Shown: positions 45,356 to 52,188 of the stretch, in pieces
How the letters are laid out: each line of letters begins with the position of its first letter
How positions within the stretch are numbered: the first letter of the stretch is position 1
From: Saprospiraceae bacterium UBA7687
GTDB lineage: Bacteria > Bacteroidota > Bacteroidia > Chitinophagales > Saprospiraceae
NCBI GenBank assembly: GCA_002482845.1
Contig: DLGT01000067.1
Coordinates: forward strand, 1 to 52,188
Direction: 5' to 3'
DNA length: 52,188 nt
Notes under the pieces: generated by a model
Seen by the model: the letters and a program-made list of their open reading frames with translations, nothing else
What the model was told of the DNA's origin: nothing
Database searches by the model: none
Made by a program: the position numbers and the translations under genes

Positions 45356-47496
45356 TGATGCAAAGAATCACAGGTATTATTTCTAATGCAAATTTTGGTT
45401 TGGCAATATTGGCTGCCATCCTCCTTGTTTTTGACTCGTTTGTTGGCGTACCGGAATATCTGAAAATAGCTGGAAGAATGCATCCGTTAATGCTACATTT
45501 ACCGATAGGTATGTTTGTGATGTATCTGGTTTTATTTTTCTTGAAAAAAAGTTTTGAAGCTCCTGATTTTGAAAAACTTTTAAACTTTGTGCTTTTACTG
45601 ACAGGTTTTTTTGCATTTATTACGGCTATTTCCGGATCATTATTATCACATGAACCTGATGCTTATAATGCCAATGAATTGGCTTTTCACAGAAATACGG
45701 GATTTGGATTTGCTTTTGGAGTATATTTACTTTGTATCATAAATGGGAAGTATCCTACATTTTCCAAAGTTCTGCTTGGAATGAATGCCTTACTTCTGAT
45801 GTTAGCAGGGCATAAGGGAGCCGAAATCACCCACGGCAAAGATTTTCTATTTCCCAATAAAGACGTAAAAGAAATACTTTCGGATGCCAATACTACTTTG
45901 TTTACGGCTATGGTACACCCAATATTGGAGAAGAAATGTTATTCCTGCCACAATGAAGAGAAAACCAAAGGTGGATTGATCATGACAGACACCTTATCAC
46001 TTTTGAAGGGTGGCGAATCGGGACGAGTACTCCTGCCTGGAAATGCGGACAGCAGTCTGATGCTACAAAGTATGTTATTGCCTTTGGAAGACGAAAAACA
46101 CATGCCACCTGATGGCAAACCACAACTGACAGCGCAAGAAAAAGAAATCATCATTGCTTGGATCAATTCCGGTGCATCTTTTTCCAAAAAAGCATCTGCG
46201 TATAAACCCGATGAAAGTATCAGAAAGTTGTATGATGCTAACACTAGAACCAAAAAACAAAAACAATATACCTTCAGCAGTGCTGACAGCGAAACATTGG
46301 CTTCGCTAAATTCTCATTTTATGACCGTCAAACCCTTGTTTGGTGGAAGTCCTGCTTTGAAAGCTTCATTATTTTTAGCATCCGAATACGTCCCTGAACA
46401 TCTGAAACAATTGCTCCAAGTAAAGCAACAACTCATACATCTCCACTTGGCTGATATGCCTGTCACAGACCGTGATATTGAAATAATAACACAATTTGGT
46501 TCGTTAGAAAAATTAGTACTAAATGGGTCCAAAATCACAGACCAGGGCATTCTGAAACTCAGTAAATTGAGCAAACTGGAAGAACTGTCTTTAGCCAATA
46601 CAAGTATTACGGAAGCCATCGAGCCAATATTTAATCAATTGCCATCATTAAGACAGATATTTATTACGGACACCAAAATTCCTGAAAATAAAGTCAAGCA
46701 ATGGCAGCAAAAATACCCAGCGATCACCTTCAACAAATTATCAATGGAAGACTTAAAGATCAAACTGTCTGCTCCATTGATGGTCAATGAAAGTTATATC
46801 ATCAAGCCAGGAGAAGAGATTGTGTTAAAACATTATATCAATGGCGCCCAAATCAAATATACATTGGACGGATCCGAACCTGATTCTCTTCGCGGTACGT
46901 TGTACTCTAAACCATTTACCATTTCGGGATCAAAAGATGTCAAAGCCGTTGCAATAAAAGACGGTTGGTTTACGAGCAATGTAGTCAAGTTTTCACTGTT
47001 TGAAAATGGAGCCACGCCAGACAGTTGTATCCTAATCACTCAGCCCAATGTCCAATACAAAGGTGAAGGCGCACTTACTTTTATCAATGGCAAAAGAGCG
47101 CCCATCAACAATCTTCCTGATCCCAATTGGATAGCCTTCAGAGAAAATCCTTTCTCCGCTATTTTTGAATACACGAATCCCATAGAATTGACTAAAATAT
47201 CATTTTGTTATGGACTTCAAGTGCCACAGTATGTGTTTCCGCCTACAGCAGTAAGTGTATTTGGAAGCAATAATAAGAAGCAGTTTCAATTATTGTCCAC
47301 TCAAAAGATTACCCCGTACCAAAAAAACAATAAAGATCAGGTCAGTTCGGATGTTATCCATATTCCATTAAAAAGTCAGCCCTTCAAATACTACAAAATA
47401 GAAGCCCAAAATCTACCCCGAATCCCCGATTGGCATCCCGGTAAAGGAGAAAAAGGTTGGTTGTTTATAGATGAGATATTTTTTTATGATAAGTGA
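45352..47496 (+). CDS. DUF2231 membrane protein with heme c, LRR and CHB_HEX domains
   Basis: 714 residues, a fusion. The N-terminus (about 1-165) is a DUF2231-type membrane domain with four or five helices and histidines (HPLMLHLPIGMF). A PSCyt1-type heme segment follows, with CYSCHNEEKTKGG near residue 195 and HMPPDGKPQLT as the distal part. Then come a few leucine-rich repeats (GSLEKLVLNGSKITDQGI), a chitobiase/hexosaminidase C-terminal-type domain (IKYTLDGSEPDS) and a discoidin-like end with IPDWHPGKGEKGWLFIDE. It would join membrane, redox and sugar-binding parts in one chain. No reaction can be assigned. Confidence 0.82.
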   Translation: MMMQRITGIISNANFGLAILAAILLVFDSFVGVPEYLKIAGRMHPLMLHLPIGMFVMYLVLFFLKKSFEAPDFEKLLNFVLLLTGFFAFITAISGSLLSHEPDAYNANELAFHRNTGFGFAFGVYLLCIINGKYPTFSKVLLGMNALLLMLAGHKGAEITHGKDFLFPNKDVKEILSDANTTLFTAMVHPILEKKCYSCHNEEKTKGGLIMTDTLSLLKGGESGRVLLPGNADSSLMLQSMLLPLEDEKHMPPDGKPQLTAQEKEIIIAWINSGASFSKKASAYKPDESIRKLYDANTRTKKQKQYTFSSADSETLASLNSHFMTVKPLFGGSPALKASLFLASEYVPEHLKQLLQVKQQLIHLHLADMPVTDRDIEIITQFGSLEKLVLNGSKITDQGILKLSKLSKLEELSLANTSITEAIEPIFNQLPSLRQIFITDTKIPENKVKQWQQKYPAITFNKLSMEDLKIKLSAPLMVNESYIIKPGEEIVLKHYINGAQIKYTLDGSEPDSLRGTLYSKPFTISGSKDVKAVAIKDGWFTSNVVKFSLFENGATPDSCILITQPNVQYKGEGALTFINGKRAPINNLPDPNWIAFRENPFSAIFEYTNPIELTKISFCYGLQVPQYVFPPTAVSVFGSNNKKQFQLLSTQKITPYQKNNKDQVSSDVIHIPLKSQPFKYYKIEAQNLPRIPDWHPGKGEKGWLFIDEIFFYDK

Positions 47497-47503
47497 TAAA
47501 ACC

Positions 47504-48529
47504 ATGCACCGAAGAACCTTCCTAGCCCAATCCACCACAATTTTAGCCTCTTTACCATTCACATCATTTCCATTTGATATGGCAAAACCTGTCTTTGGTC
47601 ACCAAAATAAAAAATATACTTGGGATAAAGATTGGCTGGACGGTAATCCCACTTTACCTGGTGTCAAAGATTGTCACGAAATGGTATTTACAGCAAATAA
47701 AGAAATCATCCTGCTCACCAATGATACCCGCAATAATTTCATCAGAATGTCCAAAAGTGGGAAAATCTTATCTACTTATGGCAATGAATTTCCCGGCGGG
47801 CATGGTCTGACGATCGGTGGTGTCAAAGGAGATGAATTTTTATTAGTGACGGATACGGAAAGGCATCAGTTCTACAAAACTACTTTGGATGGCAAGATCA
47901 TTCAGACTTGGAATTATCCGCAGGAATCAGAAAAATATCAAAATAAGGCATCATTTGTCCCTACAGAGACAGCGGTAACCAAAGATGGAAACATCTACGT
48001 GGCAGATGGATATGGTGCGCAGTATATCATACATTATGGAGCAGATGGAAAACTAAAAAATATCTTTGGTGGCCAAGGTGCTGAACCAAAACATCTGGAC
48101 AATGCACATGGTATTTGTATAGATAGCCGAAGAGAAACACCAACCTTAATCATCACTGATAGAAACCGTTGTTGCTTCAAAAAATATAGTTTGGACGGCA
48201 CTTATTTGGAAACCATTACGTTGCCTGGTGCCAATGTTTGTAGGCCAGTGATAAATGGTGATTACTTGTTTGCAGCAGTCTTGACTTCTGGTAGTACTGG
48301 AAATGCAGAAACTGGGTTTGTCATCATCTTAGATCAGGACAATAAGTTGATTTCAGCCCCTGGTGGTGCTACTCCAACATATGATGGAACCGTTTGTAAA
48401 GAAAGCTATCAGACCGTCAAACTGTTTAAACATCCGCATGACGTACTCGTCGATGATGAAGGCAGCTTATATGTGTGCCAATGGAATAGTGGACAGGTTT
48501 TACCCTATAAATTTACGCCGTATGTCTAG
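47504..48529 (+). CDS. Tat-exported six-bladed beta-propeller (NHL-like) protein
   Basis: About 341 residues. MHRRTFLAQSTTILASLPF is a Tat-type signal; the in-frame ATG codons at 47471 and 47486 lie inside the preceding gene, so 47504 is preferred. The blades repeat the NHL/SMP-30-like pattern (GNIYVADGYGAQYIIHY, GICIDSR, LIITDRNRCCFKKY, HDVLVDDEGSLYVCQW). Such propellers bind ligands or other proteins, and some are lyases or lactonases; no catalytic set is evident. It starts 7 bp after the previous stop and overlaps the next gene by 8 bp. Confidence 0.8.
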   Translation: MHRRTFLAQSTTILASLPFTSFPFDMAKPVFGHQNKKYTWDKDWLDGNPTLPGVKDCHEMVFTANKEIILLTNDTRNNFIRMSKSGKILSTYGNEFPGGHGLTIGGVKGDEFLLVTDTERHQFYKTTLDGKIIQTWNYPQESEKYQNKASFVPTETAVTKDGNIYVADGYGAQYIIHYGADGKLKNIFGGQGAEPKHLDNAHGICIDSRRETPTLIITDRNRCCFKKYSLDGTYLETITLPGANVCRPVINGDYLFAAVLTSGSTGNAETGFVIILDQDNKLISAPGGATPTYDGTVCKESYQTVKLFKHPHDVLVDDEGSLYVCQWNSGQVLPYKFTPYV

Positions 48530-49292
48530 ATGGTTGATCTGGATACTGTTTTGTGGGCTATCGAACGTTAGTTTCACACAAAAAATCCAACTGAGTCCAC
48601 CCAAGACCAATGTGCAAATGGCTATGGTCAGCAAGGCTCATCCACAAAACCTGGTGCTAGATTTCCGAATGGATGGCGCAACTATCCGATATACTTTAGA
48701 TGGCAACGAGCCCACATTAAAGTCTATGCGCTACAAAAGCCCACTTAACATTATTAAACCGTGCATCATCAAAGCCAAAGCATTTCACCAGGATTTTGAC
48801 CCTTCGGAAACGGTCACAGCAACCTTTGTTTCAACAGGTAAAAAGATTTTGAATTATAATGTTTCTGAACCGAATCCCAAATATGCTGATGAAGGTTCCA
48901 AAACACTGTTTGATGGTCAGTTTGGAAATATGTCTTATACCAAAAACTATTTAGGATATGACAAAGGTCCGGTAGAGATTACATTTCAGCCAGATAGTCA
49001 TCAGTTTATTACCACCATCCACATCTCCCATTTGATCAATCAGGGTGCATGGATTTTTAGTCCCTACAAAATTTCAGTCTTTGATGAAAACAACAAGCTG
49101 CTTATCCAAAAAAACTTTGAAGAAAGTACGCAAAAGAGCGCTTCAAATCATTCAATTAACACGATAAACATGCCTAAAAAGCAGTACAATCAACTAAAAT
49201 TGGTCATCGAGCCCATATCATCCATTCCCGATTGGCATGATGGCAGAGGACATCCGGCTTGGTTTTTTGTGGATGAAGTATGGGTGGAGTGA
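48522..49292 (+). CDS. Exported CHB_HEX and discoidin-like protein
   Basis: 256 residues. The start MSRWLIWILFCGL at 48522 begins a signal peptide (ends SFTQ); an in-frame ATG at 48363 lies deep inside the propeller gene and is rejected. A chitobiase/hexosaminidase C-terminal-type domain follows (IRYTLDGNEPTLKS), then a beta-sandwich like the C-terminal part of the membrane protein two genes upstream. Both end in the same motif: IPDWHDGRGHPAWFFVDE here, IPDWHPGKGEKGWLFIDE there. No enzyme domain is present, so a binding role is likely. Confidence 0.78.
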   Translation: MSRWLIWILFCGLSNVSFTQKIQLSPPKTNVQMAMVSKAHPQNLVLDFRMDGATIRYTLDGNEPTLKSMRYKSPLNIIKPCIIKAKAFHQDFDPSETVTATFVSTGKKILNYNVSEPNPKYADEGSKTLFDGQFGNMSYTKNYLGYDKGPVEITFQPDSHQFITTIHISHLINQGAWIFSPYKISVFDENNKLLIQKNFEESTQKSASNHSINTINMPKKQYNQLKLVIEPISSIPDWHDGRGHPAWFFVDEVWVE

Positions 49293-49303
49293 TTTATATT
49301 TTT

Positions 49304-49311
49304 TAACTTTG
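49304..49311 (+). promoter_or_regulatory. Promoter -7 element for the 763-residue gene
   Basis: TAACTTTG, 18 bp before the start codon at 49329. Confidence 0.4.
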
Positions 49312-49328
49312 ACAAAAATTTTATCACT

Positions 49329-51620
49329 ATGAGGTTTTTATTTGTTTTTCTAATTTTCGTCACTTTCAGAGCAGTTACTCAAAATTCTGAAATGATATCT
49401 TGGGATATTACTAATACTATTGAAAATATAAGCGGAGACTCCAGTGAAATTGAGATGCTATCAGTTATGAGCTCTATGATGCGATCCAAAACAAAGATGT
49501 ATCTTAAAGGGAATTTGCTTGTAAGTATTGCTACTTATGATTCTTTAAATCAAATTCGATCGGTTACTATAAACGGTGAAAATCATTTTCACTCATTCTT
49601 CACATTAGACGGGGTAACGATGTATAAAAAACAATATTTAGAAGACTTGAAAGCGGAAGATACCATGGAGCCTTTAAGAAGTGATGAAGTGCCCCCAGTA
49701 AAATTTATTGAAAACAAACAAGTAGGCCCATTTAATTGTGTTGTCAACGAAATTTCTATTCCGGAAAAAAATATACGGATAAAAACAACTAGTACACATG
49801 ACATCAAAACATCTAGTGCAATAATGAATAATCCAATACCTATTCCAGGTTTAGAAAACATAGGAACAATAATGGATGTAGAAATGGATTTAGTATTTTA
49901 TAAAATGGTGGTAGCTTCAGTTAACTTCACAACTGAGCCAGTTGATACTTCAATATTTTCTATCTCTACAGAAGGCATCAGTGAACTGGATTGGCTTGGA
50001 GAAATGAAATTGATGAAATTGATGATGGGTTCAGAATTCCCTAGTCAAACCCAAGAAGAAGAAATACCTTTGGGTGATGGAGATTATAATGATTTGTATT
50101 TAAAAATGTGTGAAGGTGAGGCGATTTCGTGGTGTGATGATAGTGATGTATCGTTAAAACCATCTTATGACAAACCAACTCTTTTAAGTTATTTAAAACC
50201 TAATAATGCAGATTACAGTGCACTAACCAAACAAGAATTAGATCACCTTTTCTTGAAATATGACTTGCTTACAAAAAATGAATTGACACTATTCAAAAAA
50301 CAATTAATTAAACTTGATAAGGAATTAGATGGATCTATATATAGAGATTTAGTTAATTTTTTATTGAAAAAAAAGATGCTAGAAACTAAAGAATCCAGAG
50401 AGATACTAATAACAAACCTTGCCAAAAATAATTTTAAATCAAAAAATGAAAATCATCCAGAAGCAAAAGACTTTCTTAACGGCATCATTGATTGGAAAAC
50501 TTTTCTATCTTCTTATCAAGGAATTTATGATTTAAAATTCAAGAAAACTGTCTCTAATGAAAATGATTTTTTAAATGAAATCAAAACTATTTTAAATGCT
50601 ATATTACCCAAATTAGCAATATCCATCAATGAAAATAAGGAAATTGAAATTACTAAAGACAACTTAACTATATCATATGAAGTAGAAACAGAGTATTCGA
50701 TCATAGATGCAAAATATGATGATGAAGGAAATAGAATCAAATCAAATAAAACAAGGTATGATTTTGAAAGCTACAGCAAATATGGAATGCTTAATATGTT
50801 CCGACAAATAGGAGCTGACTTTGACTTGGAGCTAGTTTTTGATTTTATAAATGCAAACTCAGTACTATCTCATAATCAATATGAAGATAAGTATAAAGAA
50901 ATTAATCTTTTTGATGGAGATTTATTTTTGTGTACAGACAAAATTACTTCTAGTGAATCGTTTGGGAAAGATATTCCTTTCACAAAAACAAATTACCATG
51001 AAGAGAGAGATAGATTAACATCTATTAGAGCATTTTACGCAAGCAATCCCGGTATCACATACATTCCTTTGTATAAAAAAGAAAAATTATTTCGTTTAAT
51101 AAATGAAAACAGAAATACATTCGGTATTGATTCACTTTTTGATGCAAATAACTGGTTTGCAAATATTAAGGCTCAGCTTTTTGACAATTTAGGTTCACTT
51201 ATCCAAAGTGTGCCAAAATTTGGCGTCATCGTTTCTACAAGTGTTTCTAATGGAACTACTTATAACATGTCTGGAAAAAGTTATGAATCCATATTTCCTA
51301 ATTTACAAAAGCTATTTGGAAATGATTTTCAACCTGAAGAGTTAGATCTAAAAATTGATGAGTTCGATGCGGAGATGACTTTCAAATATTTGGATAATAA
51401 CTATACTTTAAACTCTAGTTTATTTGACCTAGAAGATGATTTCTTAAAAAAGGCAATAGAACTGTTAAAAGAAAACAATCTGTATAAGTCAAAAAGAGTG
51501 TATCAATCTATCGAAGATTTGTCAGATTATAAAACAAAAAGGTTATTCTACATTCCTCGAGAAACATATAAGATTCTTACTGAAGAGTTTGAACTTACAT
51601 TGATGGATTATTCTAAATGA
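49329..51620 (+). CDS. Large exported protein of unknown function
   Basis: 763 residues, not recognised. A signal peptide covers about residues 1-18. The N-terminal 210 residues resemble the DUF4412/GLPGLI type of exported beta domain (SMMRSKTKMYLKGN, then GPFNCVVNEISIPEKNIRI). A Met- and Glu-rich link (LMKLMMGSEFPSQTQEEE) and a two-Cys segment MCEGEAISWCDD follow. The remaining 480 residues are mostly helical and charged with no motif I can name. It is one gene without a coupled partner, and has no T9SS domain at its end (LTLMDYSK). Codon use is AT-rich like the flanking antitoxin genes. Confidence 0.75.
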   Translation: MRFLFVFLIFVTFRAVTQNSEMISWDITNTIENISGDSSEIEMLSVMSSMMRSKTKMYLKGNLLVSIATYDSLNQIRSVTINGENHFHSFFTLDGVTMYKKQYLEDLKAEDTMEPLRSDEVPPVKFIENKQVGPFNCVVNEISIPEKNIRIKTTSTHDIKTSSAIMNNPIPIPGLENIGTIMDVEMDLVFYKMVVASVNFTTEPVDTSIFSISTEGISELDWLGEMKLMKLMMGSEFPSQTQEEEIPLGDGDYNDLYLKMCEGEAISWCDDSDVSLKPSYDKPTLLSYLKPNNADYSALTKQELDHLFLKYDLLTKNELTLFKKQLIKLDKELDGSIYRDLVNFLLKKKMLETKESREILITNLAKNNFKSKNENHPEAKDFLNGIIDWKTFLSSYQGIYDLKFKKTVSNENDFLNEIKTILNAILPKLAISINENKEIEITKDNLTISYEVETEYSIIDAKYDDEGNRIKSNKTRYDFESYSKYGMLNMFRQIGADFDLELVFDFINANSVLSHNQYEDKYKEINLFDGDLFLCTDKITSSESFGKDIPFTKTNYHEERDRLTSIRAFYASNPGITYIPLYKKEKLFRLINENRNTFGIDSLFDANNWFANIKAQLFDNLGSLIQSVPKFGVIVSTSVSNGTTYNMSGKSYESIFPNLQKLFGNDFQPEELDLKIDEFDAEMTFKYLDNNYTLNSSLFDLEDDFLKKAIELLKENNLYKSKRVYQSIEDLSDYKTKRLFYIPRETYKILTEEFELTLMDYSK

Positions 51621-51643
51621 CACAATTTGCAAATTAGGTTTTT

Positions 51644-51829
51644 ATGACAAAATCAAGTATAGCTTTAAAAGAAACATTGAAAAATATGGAGATACCTTTT
51701 GAGACCACTAACGTCAGAATTTATAATAAAGATTTTGAAAAGAAACTAAGAAAAAGTGATGCAACTTTTGCAAAAGGTGAGTACACTGTTATTACACCTG
51801 ATGATCTAAAGAAAAAGATTAGACTCTGA
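51644..51829 (+). CDS. Orphan antitoxin-like protein (DUF2683 type)
   Basis: 61 residues: a helix-type start (SIALKETLKNMEIPFE), then YNKDFEKKLRKSD and a closing TVITPDDLKKKIRL. This general layout is shared with short DUF2683-like antitoxins of RelE/ParE pairs in Bacteroidota. No toxin gene or remnant could be found after its stop. The family call is tentative. Confidence 0.5.
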   Translation: MTKSSIALKETLKNMEIPFETTNVRIYNKDFEKKLRKSDATFAKGEYTVITPDDLKKKIRL

Positions 51830-51870
51830 TTTCGTCAACGTTTACACTTTATAAAAGACTGTTTTACTCT

Positions 51871-51924
51871 TTATTTATCTAATTGTTCCTTTGCCAAAGG
51901 AGTCCAAATTACTTGTAAAGCCAT
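51871..51924 (-). pseudogene. RelE/ParE-type toxin, truncated after 17 codons
   Basis: An ATG at 51924 overlaps the antitoxin gene by 16 bp and reads MALQVIWTPLAKEQLDK, then TAA. This is the typical N-terminus of RelE/ParE toxins (first strand plus AxxxL helix). Nothing further of the toxin is seen in the following 100 bp in any frame. Read directly from sequence; the family name is from the motif and position. Confidence 0.65.
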
Positions 51925-52142
51925 GCTTCAATTTCTTTCTCCACCACAGCATTTGGTATGGTATTTCCAGACTGCATTTGTGCTATAGAGATATCTAACG
52001 CATTTTTAAAATGATTTGGAATTTTGATAATTTCATCCTTTTTTGATTCTGATTCTATCAAATTCAATATTTCTTCTAAAAGATAATCATCAGCTTCTTC
52101 CAAACCTTTATAAACTTTATTCCTTAACTCTACACTTGACAT
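51909..52142 (-). CDS. Antitoxin of a RelE/ParE-type pair, toxin lost
   Basis: 77 residues: a helical start (ELRNKVYKGLEEADDYLLEE), a linker with lysines and a tail IPNAVVEKEIEAWLYK, the layout of Bacteroidota antitoxins that precede RelE/ParE toxins. The gene is intact, while the overlapping toxin is cut off after 17 codons. Its upstream region at the window end has the inverted repeat CCACT/AGTGG (52169-52184), a possible operator. Confidence 0.65.
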   Translation of the reverse strand: MSSVELRNKVYKGLEEADDYLLEEILNLIESESKKDEIIKIPNHFKNALDISIAQMQSGNTIPNAVVEKEIEAWLYK

Positions 52143-52168
52143 AATATTACCTTTTTTAATCTAAGAGT

Positions 52169-52184
52169 CCACTCTAAAAAGTGG
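52169..52184. promoter_or_regulatory. Short inverted repeat upstream of the last antitoxin
   Basis: CCACT ctaaaa AGTGG, 27 bp before the antitoxin start. It may be a binding site for antitoxin autoregulation. Only 5-bp arms, so weak. Confidence 0.3.
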
Positions 52185-52188
52185 TCTT

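Noticed and set aside
48363..48521. Longer start for the last gene of the five-gene operon
   Set aside because: The extra 53 residues lie in the body of the propeller gene, and the ATG at 48522 begins a clean signal peptide.
1..52188. tRNA or rRNA genes
   Set aside because: No T-loop GGTTCGA-type box with matching stems was found outside coding genes, and no rRNA-like sequence was seen.

Overview
The window looks like a low-GC chromosome segment of a free-living Bacteroidota, most likely of the Saprospiria/Saprospiraceae type. This is inferred from four things seen in the sequence. Several secreted proteins end in type IX secretion (T9SS, Por) sorting domains. Many genes lie just downstream of the Bacteroidota -7 element TAnnTTTG. 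Start codons are preceded by A-rich stretches, not Shine-Dalgarno sites. The proteins themselves (Bacteroidota-style ParC, FtsH, MqnA, OmpA-less barrels, lipoproteins) have the expected character. No rRNA, tRNA, CRISPR array, prophage or transposase was found.

Layout. 1-8.1 kb: birA divergent from rsfS-ftsH; a candidate promoter-hairpin-terminator small RNA that converges on the amtB end of a glnK-amtB ammonium operon; an oligopeptidase-B-type lipoprotein. 8.2-11.1 kb: a MATE transporter, then accessory debris: a coding remnant overlapping a membrane-anchored unknown gene in toxin/immunity style, and an intact hicBA module. 11.4-18.6 kb: a Sua5/YciO protein, a PlsC-like acyltransferase, a CxxCH T9SS protein, mqnA and two more T9SS proteins, one of them a 936-residue FG-GAP/ASPIC protein. 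18.7-26.8 kb: a small membrane protein; an antitoxin whose PIN toxin is broken and ends at a palindromic repeat; dprA coupled to a TMTC-like membrane glycosyltransferase; a barrel protein; an M23 peptidase; a frameshifted DUF3298 lipoprotein; a GT2 enzyme; and a 40-residue membrane peptide.

26.9-34.4 kb: replication genes dnaE and parC, separated by three tandem copies of a self-complementary repeat, then lolD. 34.7-41.2 kb: an AraC regulator with an aldo/keto reductase, a polysaccharide deacetylase overlapping a GNAT protein, a CDGSH iron-sulfur protein, a GH13 lipoprotein and a DUF6252-like lipoprotein. 41.5-49.3 kb: a tightly coupled five-gene operon with planctomycete-type cytochrome/DUF1549/DUF1553, DUF1501, a DUF2231-cytochrome-LRR-CHB_HEX membrane protein, a Tat-exported beta-propeller and a second CHB_HEX protein. 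49.3-52.2 kb: a large unknown exported protein and two antitoxins, one followed by a toxin cut off after 17 codons.

Two themes stand out. The five-gene operon is the best candidate for a poorly described system: predicted envelope-located heme c proteins combined with sugar-binding-type modules. Separately, the window repeatedly keeps antitoxin or immunity-like genes while the partner toxin has decayed (three loci, plus one lone antitoxin), with only hicBA complete.
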